Source: Methylotenera versatilis 7 (GTDB lineage: Bacteria; Pseudomonadota; Gammaproteobacteria; Burkholderiales; Methylophilaceae). Taken from it: a DNA stretch of 64,000 nt. This document shows positions 1 through 9,472 of the stretch, piece after piece. Both the position numbers and the translations under genes were made by a program. A model generated the notes under the pieces. It saw only the letters and a program-made list of their open reading frames with translations, was not told the origin of the DNA and searched no databases. Where the stretch lies: assembly GCF_000799165.1 (NCBI RefSeq), contig NZ_JUGF01000002.1, positions 1,116,001 to 1,180,000 on the forward strand, read 5' to 3'. Within the stretch, counting starts at the first letter, position 1. Every line of letters begins with the position of its first letter.

Positions 1-63
1 ATAACGCAATACTTTTTATGTGTGCGGCTGAATCGTATGAAGTATTCATGGGATAATTTAAGG

Positions 64-2013
64 ATGGTCGAAAATTCACAATTAACGCAAGTTTTTAAGC
101 AGGGCGGTACTTTAGCTGAAGCAATCGAAGGCTTTTCAGAGCGTCGCCAGCAGCTTGAAATGGCTTTAGCGATTGAGTCTGCGATTAAAGATAGCAAACA
201 GTTGATTGCAGAAGCGGGCACTGGTACGGGGAAAACATTTGCGTATCTTGTTCCAGCCTTGCTTTCGGGCGGTAAAGTGATTATTTCCACTGGTACTAAA
301 ACCTTGCAAGACCAATTGTTTAACCGCGATTTACCCAATGTGCGTGATGCGCTAAAAGTACCTGTCACCGTTGCCATGTTGAAAGGGCGCTCTAATTATG
401 TCTGCCATTATCATTTAGAAGCAGCCGCGCAAAGTGGGCGTTTCGCCTCGCGCGAAGATGCCAACTATGTACACTTAGTCAAAAACTTTGCTGAAAACTC
501 AAAAACGGGCGATAAAAGTGAGTTAACTGAAGTGCCTGAGAATGCCACTATTTGGCTGAATGTGACTTCTAATCGTGATAATTGTTTGGGGCAGGATTGT
601 AATTTCTACAAAGATTGTTTTGTGATGGAAGCACGGAAAAAAGCGCTGGCAGCTGACGTGGTAGTGGTGAACCATCATTTGTTTTTTGCCGATGTGATGC
701 TGCGCGATGAAGGCGTGGCGGAGCTTTTGCCTTCTGCCAACACAGTCATTTTTGATGAGGCGCATCAATTGCCGGAAGTGGCTGGTCTGTTTTTTGGTGA
801 AGATATTTCCACCAGTCAATTAATCGAACTATGCCGCGATAGCACTGCTGCGCATTTAACGCTTGCCAAAGACTGTGTGGCGTTGGGCGAGGCAATTCCT
901 AAACTAGAAAAAGCCTGTAAAGATTTTAGGCTGGTCTTTCAGTTTGAGGGTTCGCGCATGCCTGTGCAGAAAGCATTGGCGCTCAGAAATTTTGATGCGG
1001 CATTTTTAGACATGCAAAACATGTTAACCGATTTAAACAAGGTACTTGAAAGCCAAGCTGCGCGCGATCCGATGCTGGAAAAATGTTGGCAGCGCGGAGA
1101 GGCGTTAAGCGAGCAGCTTAAAAGTTGGATTAAAGCCGAAAACGCGAATTTGGTACGCTGGGTGGAAGTGTTTACGCAGTCTGTTCAGCTACACGCCACG
1201 CCGCTGAGTGTGGCAGATGGTTTTAGCAAGCAGCTAAACGCACAGCCGCGCGCTTGGATTTTTACTTCTGCTACGTTAGCGGTTAAAAGTGATTTCAGCC
1301 ATTACATCGCGCAAATGGGTTTGCATGCAGCTGAAACGGGTTTTTGGGAAAGTCCGTTTGATTACGGCAATCAAGCACTGTTGTATGCGCCAGCTAATAT
1401 GCCAGACCCGAATAATTTCAGTTATGCCGCTGCCGTTGCTGCTGTCAGTTTGCCGGTTATCCAAGCCAGTCAAGGCCGTGCATTTGTATTATGCACATCG
1501 CTTAAAGCCATGCGTGAAGTGCATGCATTACTAAAAGATGCTTTTGCTAGTGCTGGTATGGAATATCCACTGCTGATGCAAGGCGAAAGCACGCGCACTG
1601 AATTGCTGGATAGATTCCGCGCACATGGTAATGCTGTGCTAGTTGGCAGCCAAAGTTTTTGGGAGGGCGTAGATGTACGCGGCGAAGCGCTTTCGGTTGT
1701 GATTATTGACAAACTCCCGTTCGCCCCGCCTGATGATCCTGTGCTTTCTGCGCGAATCGATAAAATGAACCAAGAAGGCAAAAATGCGTTTATGGAATAC
1801 CAATTACCGTATTCCGTCATTACCTTAAAACAAGGCGCAGGCCGATTGATACGCGATGAACTGGATAGGGGCGTACTAGTGATTTGTGATCCAAGATTGA
1901 TTACAAAGCCCTATGGCAGGCGCATCTGGCAAAGCTTGCCACCGTTTAAACGGACTAAAGAACTAGCTGATGTAGAGGCTTTCTTTTCTGTAAACCTACA
2001 AGAAAACGCATGA
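64..2013 (+). CDS. ATP-dependent DNA helicase, DinG/YoaA (XPD-like) family
   Basis: Superfamily 2 iron-sulfur helicase that unwinds DNA in a 5'-3' direction, related to DinG/YoaA. Visible motifs are a Walker A (EAGTGTGKT, about residues 50-58), a DEAH box (about 231-234) and four cysteines at about 114, 174, 179 and 185 in the right place for the 4Fe-4S domain between motifs I and II. The C-terminal half carries the QGAGRLIRDE motif VI. An upstream GTG at 22 and an ATG at 37 are in frame; I chose ATG 64 because family members usually have only about ten residues before the conserved GG-x-LAEAIEGF region. The stop overlaps the next start (ATGA), so it is translationally coupled to arfB. Confidence 0.88.
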   Translation: MVENSQLTQVFKQGGTLAEAIEGFSERRQQLEMALAIESAIKDSKQLIAEAGTGTGKTFAYLVPALLSGGKVIISTGTKTLQDQLFNRDLPNVRDALKVPVTVAMLKGRSNYVCHYHLEAAAQSGRFASREDANYVHLVKNFAENSKTGDKSELTEVPENATIWLNVTSNRDNCLGQDCNFYKDCFVMEARKKALAADVVVVNHHLFFADVMLRDEGVAELLPSANTVIFDEAHQLPEVAGLFFGEDISTSQLIELCRDSTAAHLTLAKDCVALGEAIPKLEKACKDFRLVFQFEGSRMPVQKALALRNFDAAFLDMQNMLTDLNKVLESQAARDPMLEKCWQRGEALSEQLKSWIKAENANLVRWVEVFTQSVQLHATPLSVADGFSKQLNAQPRAWIFTSATLAVKSDFSHYIAQMGLHAAETGFWESPFDYGNQALLYAPANMPDPNNFSYAAAVAAVSLPVIQASQGRAFVLCTSLKAMREVHALLKDAFASAGMEYPLLMQGESTRTELLDRFRAHGNAVLVGSQSFWEGVDVRGEALSVVIIDKLPFAPPDDPVLSARIDKMNQEGKNAFMEYQLPYSVITLKQGAGRLIRDELDRGVLVICDPRLITKPYGRRIWQSLPPFKRTKELADVEAFFSVNLQENA

Positions 2014-2408
2014 TATTAATCCCCGAAACTGAATACGAACTTACCGCCATTCGTGCGCAAGGCGCTGGCGGGCAGAATGTGAATAAGGTTTCTAGCGCGA
2101 TTCATCTGCGTTTTGATATTGTCGCTAGTAGTTTGAGTGATTGGTTGAAGGAAAAGTTAATCCATGGCAAAGATAACCGCATTACGGATGAGGGTGTGTT
2201 GATATTGAAAGCGCAGCAATTTCGTACGCAGGAAGCGAATAAGAAAGATGCGATCAAGCGTTTGCATGAGATTGTGAACGCAGCAAATCAGGTGAAGCCA
2301 ACACGCTACGCCACGCGGCCGAGTTATGGTTCAAAACAGCGCAGGTTAGAAAGTAAAACTCAGCGTGGGCAAGTGAAGCAATTGCGCGGTAAAATAGTGG
2401 CTGATTAA
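2010..2408 (+). CDS. arfB: alternative ribosome-rescue factor / peptidyl-tRNA hydrolase ArfB (YaeJ)
   Basis: Codon-independent release factor homologue that hydrolyses peptidyl-tRNA on stalled ribosomes. The catalytic GGQ is at residues 20-22 within AQGAGGQNVNKV, and there is no codon-recognition domain. The C-terminal third is strongly basic, ending in an RRLESKTQRGQVKQLRGK-like tail that in this family inserts into the empty mRNA channel. At 132 aa it matches the family length of about 130-140 aa. The start overlaps the stop of the helicase gene by 4 nt. Confidence 0.92.
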   Translation: MILIPETEYELTAIRAQGAGGQNVNKVSSAIHLRFDIVASSLSDWLKEKLIHGKDNRITDEGVLILKAQQFRTQEANKKDAIKRLHEIVNAANQVKPTRYATRPSYGSKQRRLESKTQRGQVKQLRGKIVAD

Positions 2409-2422
2409 ATGATCTCTTTAGC

Positions 2423-3124
2423 ATGAATTTACTGGCACTAGACACCTCTACCGAATTTTTGTCGCTGGCATTAAAGCTGGGCGAGCGCACGTTCACGCAT
2501 TATCAAGAAACCGGTTCAGCGTCATCACAACTGGTGTTGCCGCAAATTCAGGTTTTACTAGATTCTACTAACGTACAGCTAAAAGACTTAGATGGCATAG
2601 CTTTTGGCGCAGGCCCTGGCGCGTTTACCGGTGTACGCATTGCCAGTGGCGTGGCACAAGGTTTGGGGTTTGGTGCCAATTTGCCGGTTGTGGGTATTAA
2701 TACATTAACCGCTGTGGCCGAGGCAAGCGGACAGGATAAAGTGATTGTCTGTCTGGATGCGCGCATGGGTGAGATTTATCATGCGGTTTTAGTTAAGCAA
2801 AATGGCATCTGGCTTGAAATAAGTGAAACCAAAGTGTGCAAGCCACAAGATGCACCAACGCTGGAAGGTGGAGATTGGTTTGGTGCCGGTAGCGGTTGGG
2901 CTGCTTATAGTGATGTATTAACGCAAGTTTATACCGACAATTTAAGTCAAATATTGCCAAATATTTTACAAGGTATTACGCCAACTGCTGAGGCTATTTT
3001 ACGTTTAGCGCAGCCCGTTTTTGCGGCAGGGCAGGCGAAACCGGCAATGGAAGCGATGCCAATCTATATTCGTAATCGCGTAGCATTAACTACGCTGGAG
3101 CGCGAACAAGGATTGCGGTTATGA
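2423..3124 (+). CDS. tsaB: tRNA threonylcarbamoyladenosine biosynthesis protein TsaB
   Basis: Partner of TsaD and TsaE in forming t6A at position 37 of ANN-decoding tRNAs. It has an ASKHA-fold N-terminus (LALDTSTEFLSLAL) and the conserved GAGPGAFTGVRIASGVAQGL loop at about residues 66-86. At 233 aa it is normal for the family. It begins 14 nt after arfB and overlaps rimI by 4 nt (ATGA), giving the common tsaB-rimI pair. Confidence 0.93.
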   Translation: MNLLALDTSTEFLSLALKLGERTFTHYQETGSASSQLVLPQIQVLLDSTNVQLKDLDGIAFGAGPGAFTGVRIASGVAQGLGFGANLPVVGINTLTAVAEASGQDKVIVCLDARMGEIYHAVLVKQNGIWLEISETKVCKPQDAPTLEGGDWFGAGSGWAAYSDVLTQVYTDNLSQILPNILQGITPTAEAILRLAQPVFAAGQAKPAMEAMPIYIRNRVALTTLEREQGLRL

Positions 3125-3600
3125 GTGCCATGTTTGATCAATATAAAAGCCTAAAACCTAATTATCAACTTCGGCCTATGCAAATGGATGATTTGGATGC
3201 AGTAATGGCAATCGAACCAACGATTTACAGTCATCCTTGGACGCGCGGTAATTTCAGCGACTCGCTCAATTCTGGATACAGCGCTTGGGTTTTAGAGCTT
3301 AATCAAAAAATGATTGGTTACGCGTTATTAATGATGGTGCTGGATGAAGCGCATCTGCTTAATTTGAGCATCGCCAAAGACCAGCAAAAACAAGGCTTGG
3401 GCAGATATTTATTGGAACATATGTTACAGATTGCTAAAAATCACAGGGCTGCTAATATGTTTTTAGAAGTGCGCCCTAGTAATATTTCGGCCATTGCATT
3501 GTACGAAAACATGGGGTTTTGCGAAATGGCTGTACGCCGTGGCTATTATCCTGCACATAATGGCCGTGAAGATGCGGTATTAATGGGATTGGCGCTCTAA
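3121..3600 (+). CDS. rimI: ribosomal protein bS18 (S18) alanine N-acetyltransferase RimI
   Basis: GNAT acetyltransferase that acetylates the N-terminal alanine of ribosomal protein S18. The acetyl-CoA pyrophosphate-binding loop QKQGLG is at residues 89-94, followed by the usual EVRPSN-x-AIALYENMGF motif. It is 159 aa, close to the usual 145-160. The start overlaps tsaB, and the stop shares one base with the next gene. Assignment to RimI rather than a generic GNAT rests on the EVRPSN/ALYE motif and the tsaB and holD-like neighbours. Confidence 0.9.
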   Translation: MSAMFDQYKSLKPNYQLRPMQMDDLDAVMAIEPTIYSHPWTRGNFSDSLNSGYSAWVLELNQKMIGYALLMMVLDEAHLLNLSIAKDQQKQGLGRYLLEHMLQIAKNHRAANMFLEVRPSNISAIALYENMGFCEMAVRRGYYPAHNGREDAVLMGLAL

Positions 3601-4154
3601 TGGTATCGCGTGATGACGCTTTTGTGATGACTCGTGAAGATGTGTTGCGCGAATTAGAACTATTGCCAGTTTGGAAATTGCGCGCACCAGTAGCAGAGAA
3701 ACCAGTTACTGAATCGATACCACCAACTCCAGTTGCCGTAGTTGAAAGTAAGCCAATTGAAGGTGTAGTTGCAGCTAGTGCTATATTTATCGTATCGACC
3801 GACAAGAAATGGGCATTTGTGTTGCCAGCAGTTTTAAGCGGGCAATCTATAGATTTGTTTAACAATATTTTACGCGCACTAAAAATCAAACCCATGCAAA
3901 CTATACATACACAGCAATTAACCCAGGATATTGCAGCTTCTGGTACTAGTGTAGTAGTAGCGATGGGGGAAATTGCTGCGCAACAACTGTTAACTAGCAC
4001 ACAATCTATTGAGAATTTACGTGGCAAAATTCATTTAGTGGATAGCGTGCAAGTGATAGCCACTTATCATCCTGATGATCTGTTGCAGCATTTACCCAAT
4101 AAAGCGAAAACATGGGATGATTTATGTATGGCGTTAAGCGTTGTGAGTGCTTGA
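3600..4154 (+). CDS. UDG-fold protein, probable DNA polymerase III psi subunit (HolD-like)
   Basis: A 184-aa protein that begins REDVLRELELLPVWKLR and ends ATYHPDDLL...NKAKTWDDLC. The C-terminal piece resembles the HP-x-x-LL...K...W-x-DL ending of family 4/5 uracil-DNA glycosylases. The N-terminal glycosylase motif (GEAPG-x-x-E-D and the Fe-S cysteines) is absent. E. coli HolD (psi) has the same plan (short helix, ITQWSLRRP, degenerate UDG-like core) and also lies directly next to rimI. I therefore infer a clamp-loader psi subunit or a glycosylase-derived relative without catalytic residues. A Pro/Val-rich linker (about residues 32-58) separates the N-terminal peptide, which in E. coli psi binds gamma/tau, from the core. 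Confidence 0.6.
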   Translation: MVSRDDAFVMTREDVLRELELLPVWKLRAPVAEKPVTESIPPTPVAVVESKPIEGVVAASAIFIVSTDKKWAFVLPAVLSGQSIDLFNNILRALKIKPMQTIHTQQLTQDIAASGTSVVVAMGEIAAQQLLTSTQSIENLRGKIHLVDSVQVIATYHPDDLLQHLPNKAKTWDDLCMALSVVSA

Positions 4155-4211
4155 ATTGGCAGTAATTAGCCTTATTAAAACAATTGTAATGACACTATTA
4201 AGGAGTTAAAA

Positions 4212-4811
4212 ATGCGTACTTTTTGGCAGAAACTTTTACCATTAATTTTAATGTTAAGTTTATCGGGCTGTGGATACAACACGTTTCAAAGTCTGGATGA
4301 AGAAGCAAAAGCCAGCTGGTCAGAAGTGTTAAACCAATATCAACGTCGTGCAGATTTGGTCCCCAATTTAGTCGAAACCGTTAAAGGTTACGCCACGCAT
4401 GAGCAGGAAGTATTAACCGACGTAGCGAATGCGCGCTCAAAAGTCGGCAGCATGCAAGTCACACCAGAATTGTTAAATGACCCAGAAGCATTTGCCAGAT
4501 TTCAGGCAGCGCAAGGGCAGTTAACATCGGCACTATCACGCTTGATGGCGGTAGCAGAGAATTATCCTAATTTGAAAGCAGACCAGGGCTTCAGGGATTT
4601 GCAAGCGCAGCTTGAAGGGACAGAGAATCGCGTCGCAGTGGCGCGTAATCGTTATATTACTACCATTAAAGACTACAACGTTGCCGTGCGTAGCTTTCCT
4701 AATAATTTAACTGCGATGATGTTTGGCTACAAAGCCAAGCCATCATTTACGGTAGAAAATGAAAAAGCGATTTCTGCACCACCTAAAGTGGATTTTGGCA
4801 ATAAAAAATAG
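4212..4811 (+). CDS. lemA: LemA family lipoprotein
   Basis: LemA-family envelope protein of 199 aa. The N-terminus is a type II signal peptide with lipobox LSGC, so it is predicted to be lipidated at Cys20. The family core follows (SWSEVLNQYQRRADLVPNLVETVKGYATHE) and the helical bundle ends in the typical YN-x-AVR-x-FP segment. Function is unresolved for the family. It is almost always followed by TPM-domain genes, as here, and forms one transcription unit with the two downstream genes. An AAGGAG-type RBS (aaggag at 4200-4205) decides the start. Confidence 0.92.
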   Translation: MRTFWQKLLPLILMLSLSGCGYNTFQSLDEEAKASWSEVLNQYQRRADLVPNLVETVKGYATHEQEVLTDVANARSKVGSMQVTPELLNDPEAFARFQAAQGQLTSALSRLMAVAENYPNLKADQGFRDLQAQLEGTENRVAVARNRYITTIKDYNVAVRSFPNNLTAMMFGYKAKPSFTVENEKAISAPPKVDFGNKK

Positions 4812-4879
4812 CTTAAATATCATTAAGTTAATCTGTTTTTAGCTCAATAATTTTGCCAACGCAATTATTCACTATAAAA

Positions 4880-5734
4880 GTGTTTTCTAAGCTAAAAGCG
4901 AGCTTGTATGCGCTGTGCGTGATGTTTCTACTAACATCTGGCATGGCGCATGCACAGCTTGTCGCTATTCCGGAACTTAAATCGCGTATAACTGATTTAA
5001 CCCAAACATTATCGGTAGAACAGCAAGGCCAACTAGAAGCCAAATTAGCGGCTTTTGAGCAACAAAAAGGCAGCCAGATCGCCGTGCTGATTGTGCCAAG
5101 TACACAGCCGGAAGATATTGCGCAATATGCAATCCGTGTCGTAGATAAATGGAAAGTCGGTCGCAAAAAAATTGATGACGGCTTGCTGCTGTTAGTGGCA
5201 AAAGAGGATCGAAAATTACGCATTGAAGTCGGCTACGGCTTGGAAGGTGCGATTCCCGATTTAACCGCCAAGCGGGTGATAACTGAAACTATTTCACCAA
5301 GATTTAAACAGGGCGATTATTTTGGCGGCTTGGATGCGGGAATAGACGTATTGATTGGCTTAGTGAATGGCGAACCTTTACCAGCGCCAACAAGAGCTGC
5401 CAATAACGGCAGTAGTTTGGAAAACTTATTGCCCATTTTGTTGTTTGGCGGCTTGATTTCAGGTTTGTTCTTGCGCAGTATATTCGGCACATTTTTCGGC
5501 AGTGCAGTCAATGGCGGTCTAGTAGGTGGCGCAGTTTGGCTGCTGGGAATTGCATTCGGCGGCGCGGTTATTTTCGCTATAGTTGCTTTCTTTTTTACTA
5601 TGATGATGGGTAGTCGTGGTTTAGGTGGTATGCCCATGGGTGGTGGAATGGGCGGCGGCTTCGGTGGCGGCTCTAGCAGTTGGGGTGGCGGTGGCGGTGG
5701 TTTTGGCGGCGGCGGAGCTTCTGGTGATTGGTAA
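4880..5734 (+). CDS. TPM-domain membrane protein (YgcG family)
   Basis: Secreted or membrane-tethered TPM-domain protein, the usual partner of LemA. It has a signal peptide ending MAHA-Q, a TPM domain of about 130 residues (LVAIPELKSRITDLTQTLS ... IEVGYGLEGAIPD), two hydrophobic segments around residues 185-245, and a Gly/Ser-rich tail ending GGGGASGDW that is diagnostic of YgcG-type proteins. The frame is open from a TTG at 4853. I prefer GTG 4880 because it gives a compact signal peptide (MFSKLKASLYALCVMFLL), but no strong RBS is visible for either, so the start is uncertain. Confidence 0.85.
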   Translation: MFSKLKASLYALCVMFLLTSGMAHAQLVAIPELKSRITDLTQTLSVEQQGQLEAKLAAFEQQKGSQIAVLIVPSTQPEDIAQYAIRVVDKWKVGRKKIDDGLLLLVAKEDRKLRIEVGYGLEGAIPDLTAKRVITETISPRFKQGDYFGGLDAGIDVLIGLVNGEPLPAPTRAANNGSSLENLLPILLFGGLISGLFLRSIFGTFFGSAVNGGLVGGAVWLLGIAFGGAVIFAIVAFFFTMMMGSRGLGGMPMGGGMGGGFGGGSSSWGGGGGGFGGGGASGDW

Positions 5735-5769
5735 ATCGGGGCGATTGACAAAACGGAGATTTTTGGCAA

Positions 5770-6291
5770 ATGAAGCGTAGACATCCGATTGCGCGATTTT
5801 TTTCGCATCTTATTAGCGCTGCTATTCCTTCAAATTGGCAGGTGCAGCGGCACTTTTCAAAGGCGGCCTTGCGTCGTATCGAGCAAGCGATTAAAACCAG
5901 CGAATTAACGCATACAGGTGAGATACGCTTTGTAGTGGAAGCCGGTTTGCATCCGCTGGAAATTATCACCAAAAAAATGCCAAAAAAACGTGCAGTTGAG
6001 TTGTTTAGCCATCTGGGTATTTGGGATACCGAAAACAATAATGGTGTGCTGATTTACCTTTTGCTGGCAGACCGTGATGTGGAAATTGTGGCGGATCGAG
6101 GTATCCATCGGCATGTGAGTAACGATGGGTGGGAAGTGATTTGTCATGCAATGGAATTGCAATTCAGGCGTGGCGAATTTGAAGCAGGTGTGCTGGATGG
6201 TATTCAGCAGATTGGTGCGTTGTTGCATCAATATTATCCAGCCGATAGTGAGAACAAAAATGAATTGCCGAACGCTGCTATTATCATTTAA
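5770..6291 (+). CDS. TPM-domain protein without signal peptide
   Basis: A 173-aa second TPM-domain protein (HTGEIRFVVEAGL ... LIYLLLADRDVEIVADRGIHRHVSNDGWEVICHAM). There is no signal peptide or clear membrane segment. The N-terminus is basic (KRRHPIARFFSHLISAAIPS). Lines of LemA-TPM-TPM genes are common in proteobacteria; the biochemical role is not established, though some TPM proteins have acid phosphatase activity. It lies 35 nt after the YgcG-like gene, and its 3' end overlaps the next gene by 32 nt in another frame. Confidence 0.85.
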   Translation: MKRRHPIARFFSHLISAAIPSNWQVQRHFSKAALRRIEQAIKTSELTHTGEIRFVVEAGLHPLEIITKKMPKKRAVELFSHLGIWDTENNNGVLIYLLLADRDVEIVADRGIHRHVSNDGWEVICHAMELQFRRGEFEAGVLDGIQQIGALLHQYYPADSENKNELPNAAIII

Positions 6292-6961
6292 AACGCTGTT
6301 ATATAAAACACTGTCATATCAATTAATCGTCGCAATGTGGCTGGCAATAACAGCCAGTTATGCACAAGCGGCATTATCGGAAATGTCGCGTATTTTTCAT
6401 CAAACACCCAGTCTTGAAGCTTTTGAAGTTTGTTTTGGCGGTGGCTGCGCAGAAGTGAGGCAAGTTACATTAACTGCCGAAGAATGGCAAAAAGTAGTGC
6501 ATTTATTTGTATCCGATGTACCGCTTAATGCAATGCAAGAACGCGAAAAGATCGCCCAGGCAATCGGTTTGTTAGAAGAGATTGTTGGTGAAAAAGTCGG
6601 CACGTCTAACGACATTGCCGGTACTTTCTATAGTGGCAATCTTAGCGGTCAGCTAGACTGTAACGATGAAGCAATTAACACCACAACCTATATACGATTA
6701 ATGCGGCAAGCGGATTTAATGAAATGGCACGAAGTGGAAGATACGCGAACCCGTAGTTTCTTTTTTAACGGTTGGCCACATTCAACCGCGGTAATGCATG
6801 ATATTAGTACAGGTGAGCGATTCGCGGTGGATAGCTGGTTTTACGATAACGGCGCACCAGCGACGATTGTGCCGTTTGCTATTTGGAAATCGGGGTATCG
6901 CCCAGCAGACTCGCCCATTGGTCAGTCGCGAACATCTAAAGCAAACACATCCGCCAGATAA
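6260..6961 (+). CDS. secreted transglutaminase-like (putative cysteine peptidase fold) protein
   Basis: A 233-aa exported protein. The frame is open from 6146, but ATG 6260 gives a proper signal peptide (hydrophobic stretch ending SYAQA-A) and has purines upstream. I do not recognise a named gene. A Cys-His-Asp set is spaced as in transglutaminase-like peptidases: Cys134 in LDCNDEAINT, His174 in WPHSTAVMHD and Asp191 in FAVDSWFYDNG. The N-terminal half contains a short disulfide-like motif (CFGGGC). It overlaps the TPM gene by 32 nt and ends about 80 nt before proS. The catalytic role is inferred from the motif order only. Confidence 0.7.
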   Translation: MNCRTLLLSFKTLLYKTLSYQLIVAMWLAITASYAQAALSEMSRIFHQTPSLEAFEVCFGGGCAEVRQVTLTAEEWQKVVHLFVSDVPLNAMQEREKIAQAIGLLEEIVGEKVGTSNDIAGTFYSGNLSGQLDCNDEAINTTTYIRLMRQADLMKWHEVEDTRTRSFFFNGWPHSTAVMHDISTGERFAVDSWFYDNGAPATIVPFAIWKSGYRPADSPIGQSRTSKANTSAR

Positions 6962-7044
6962 ATTACTCAAAAGCTAAGTCGCTGCTGACTTAATCTGCGT
7001 TTAACGTTAAAATTCGGTTTCAATTTTTATTCCATACCATTCCC

Positions 7045-8766
7045 ATGCGCGCATCCCAATTTTTCATTGCCACCCAAAAAGAAGCTCCAGCAGATGCTGA
7101 GTTAATCTCGCACAAGTTAATGGTGCGCGCCGGCTTGATTAAAAAGCTGGGTAGCGGCTTATATAGCTGGATGCCATTAGGTTTGCGCGTGTTGCGTAAA
7201 GTGGAAAATATTGTACGCGATGAAATGAACAAAGCCGGTGCGCTAGAGCTATTAATGCCTGCAGTTCAGCCAAAAGAATTGTGGGATGAAACAGGTCGCT
7301 GGGCCGTTTTTGGACCGCAGATGCTGAAAATCAAAGATCGTCATGATAGAGACTTTTGTTTCGGGCCAACGCATGAAGAGGTGATTACCGATATTGCACG
7401 CCGTGAAATCAGTAGCTATAAGCAGTTGCCGCTTAATTTTTACCAGATTCAGACTAAATTTCGTGATGAGATCCGCCCGCGTTTTGGCGTGATGCGCGCG
7501 CGCGAATTTATGATGAAAGATGCGTATTCATTTCATACCAATTTTGAATCGTTAACCAGAACTTATGCCGATATGCATCAGGCATACAGCAATGTTTTTA
7601 CGCGCCTAGGCTTAAAGTTTCGTGCGGTAAAGGCCGATTCTGGCGCCATTGGCGGCGATGGTTCGCAAGAGTTTCATGTGCTGGCTGATAGCGGTGAAGA
7701 CGCGTTGGCATACTGTGAGAGTTCGGATTACGCAGCAAATGTGGAGTTAGCGGAAGCATTACCAGAAAGCAATGCTAGAACGGCTGCCAGCCAAAACCTA
7801 ACCCAAGTAGAAACGCCAAAACAAACCACTTGTGAGGATGTGGCGAATTTATTGAATATTACTGTGCAGCAGACAATTAAATCTATTGCTTTGATGGTGA
7901 AAAAAGAGGCGGAAGTTGAGCGGTTTTATTTGGCTTTGTTACGCGGCGACCATCATTTAAATGAAGTAAAAGCGGGTAAAGCTTTAGGCGAATTTAGATT
8001 CGCGACTGAAGAAGAAATCCGTGCCAATTTAAATTGTCCGCCTGGCTTTATTGGTCCAGTAAACGTTGGCGAAAATGTTACTGTCATTGCAGATAGAACG
8101 GTTGTCAATATGAGCGATTTCGTCTGCGGCGCGAATAAACCTAAATATCACTTAAGCGGTATTAATTTTGGACGCGATTTGGCTGAGCCTAGTTTGGTTG
8201 CGGATATTCGAAATGTAGTGGATGGCGATGCAAGTCCTGACGGTAAGGGCACATTAAGCTTATGTCGTGGTATTGAAGTCGGACATATCTTCCAACTGCG
8301 TACTAAATATGCACAAGCCATGAACGCAACGTATCTGGATGAAAATGGTCAATCACAGGTAATGGAAATGGGTTGTTATGGCATTGGCGTATCACGTATT
8401 GTTGGCGCTGCGATTGAGCAGGGCAATGACGAGAAGGGCATTATTTTTCCATTAAGTATGGCGCCGTTTGCGCTGGCGATTTGTCCAATCGGACTGGATA
8501 AAAGTGAGTTGGTAAAAAATACAGCGAATCAACTATATGCAGACTGCAAAAAGGCAGGCTTTGATGTGCTGCTGGATGACCGTGGTGAGCGTCCGGGCGT
8601 GATGTTTGCGGAAAGCGACTTAATGGGTATTCCGCATCGCATTGTGATTGGTGACCGTGGTTTGGCAGAAGGTAAAGTGGAGTACAAATCGCGTAGCCAA
8701 GTGGAAGCACAGAATATCGCGTTGCAAGATGTGATTAATCATTTAAGTGGTTTGCTTAATAGTTAA
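7045..8766 (+). CDS. proS: prolyl-tRNA synthetase (bacterial type, with editing domain)
   Basis: Class II synthetase that charges tRNA-Pro; 573 aa, the usual length of the bacterial form. It opens [19 protein letters not shown] and has motif 2 ([21 protein letters not shown], about residues 140-160). An inserted YbaK-like Ala-tRNA(Pro) editing domain lies between about 225 and 395. Motif 3 ([10 protein letters not shown]) is at about 440-450, followed by the anticodon-binding domain (PIGLDKSE ... [22 protein letters not shown]). The next gene starts 2 nt after the stop, implying cotranscription. Confidence 0.97.
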   Translation: MRASQFFIATQKEAPADAELISHKLMVRAGLIKKLGSGLYSWMPLGLRVLRKVENIVRDEMNKAGALELLMPAVQPKELWDETGRWAVFGPQMLKIKDRHDRDFCFGPTHEEVITDIARREISSYKQLPLNFYQIQTKFRDEIRPRFGVMRAREFMMKDAYSFHTNFESLTRTYADMHQAYSNVFTRLGLKFRAVKADSGAIGGDGSQEFHVLADSGEDALAYCESSDYAANVELAEALPESNARTAASQNLTQVETPKQTTCEDVANLLNITVQQTIKSIALMVKKEAEVERFYLALLRGDHHLNEVKAGKALGEFRFATEEEIRANLNCPPGFIGPVNVGENVTVIADRTVVNMSDFVCGANKPKYHLSGINFGRDLAEPSLVADIRNVVDGDASPDGKGTLSLCRGIEVGHIFQLRTKYAQAMNATYLDENGQSQVMEMGCYGIGVSRIVGAAIEQGNDEKGIIFPLSMAPFALAICPIGLDKSELVKNTANQLYADCKKAGFDVLLDDRGERPGVMFAESDLMGIPHRIVIGDRGLAEGKVEYKSRSQVEAQNIALQDVINHLSGLLNS

Positions 8767-8768
8767 AT

Positions 8769-9380
8769 ATGTTGAAAAAACTTTTTCTGACCAGTTGGTT
8801 GAGTGTTTATTTATTGGGCTTAACGTCAATTTGTTTTGCAGGTAACCAGCGCGAAGAGCCACTTTCTAACTCGGTTAAAGCGGTGATGCAAAAATCGATT
8901 AGCGACTTGGCCTCGCCCAAACTGATATTTGCCAGTCAGGAAGAAGGTCAGGCTTGGATGGCTGAGATGTCACAACGCCTGAAAAAGCGCATGCCAAACC
9001 AAGCATACCGTGAAGATTTTTTAAGGTCGGTGCATTATGAGGCAACGCGCGCAGGGCTAGACCCGCAATTGGTGATGGGCTTGATTCAAGTGGAAAGCGG
9101 CTTTAAAAAATATGCGGTATCTAGTGTGGGCGCACGCGGCTATATGCAAGTGATGCCTTTTTGGGTGAAAAGTATCGGTAACCCAGAGCATAACTTATTT
9201 CATTTGCGGCTTAATTTGCGTTATGGCTGTACTATTTTGCGCCATTATTTAGATATAGAGCGTGGCGACTTGTATCGTGCACTCGGTCGTTACAATGGTA
9301 GTTTGGGTAAACCGCAATATCCGAATCTAGTTGTCGGTGCCTGGAAAAAGCAATGGCAATATCCGCTGAATAAGCTCTAG
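8769..9380 (+). CDS. lytic transglycosylase, SLT domain
   Basis: Periplasmic peptidoglycan lytic transglycosylase of 203 aa. A signal peptide (about residues 1-24, ending CFA-G) precedes an SLT domain with the catalytic glutamate at about residue 109 in GLIQVESGFKKYAVSSVGA and the conserved GYMQVMPFW segment. The late N-A-Y/RYNGS-type motif (LGRYNGSLG) is present. It is a minimal, single-domain enzyme with no visible peptidoglycan-binding repeats. It starts 2 nt after proS and is probably cotranscribed. Confidence 0.9.
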   Translation: MLKKLFLTSWLSVYLLGLTSICFAGNQREEPLSNSVKAVMQKSISDLASPKLIFASQEEGQAWMAEMSQRLKKRMPNQAYREDFLRSVHYEATRAGLDPQLVMGLIQVESGFKKYAVSSVGARGYMQVMPFWVKSIGNPEHNLFHLRLNLRYGCTILRHYLDIERGDLYRALGRYNGSLGKPQYPNLVVGAWKKQWQYPLNKL

Positions 9381-9472
9381 TAAGTCAGTTTTAAAGTGCT
9401 TGTTGGCGTATTTAATTGTTTATAAAATTCCATCAAAATCTAGCAGTTGCTCGCTGCGATTCATAAAAAAAC

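Noticed and set aside
6146-6259. Upstream extension of the transglutaminase-like gene
   Set aside because: It would place non-conserved residues ahead of a good signal peptide; ATG 6260 is preferred.
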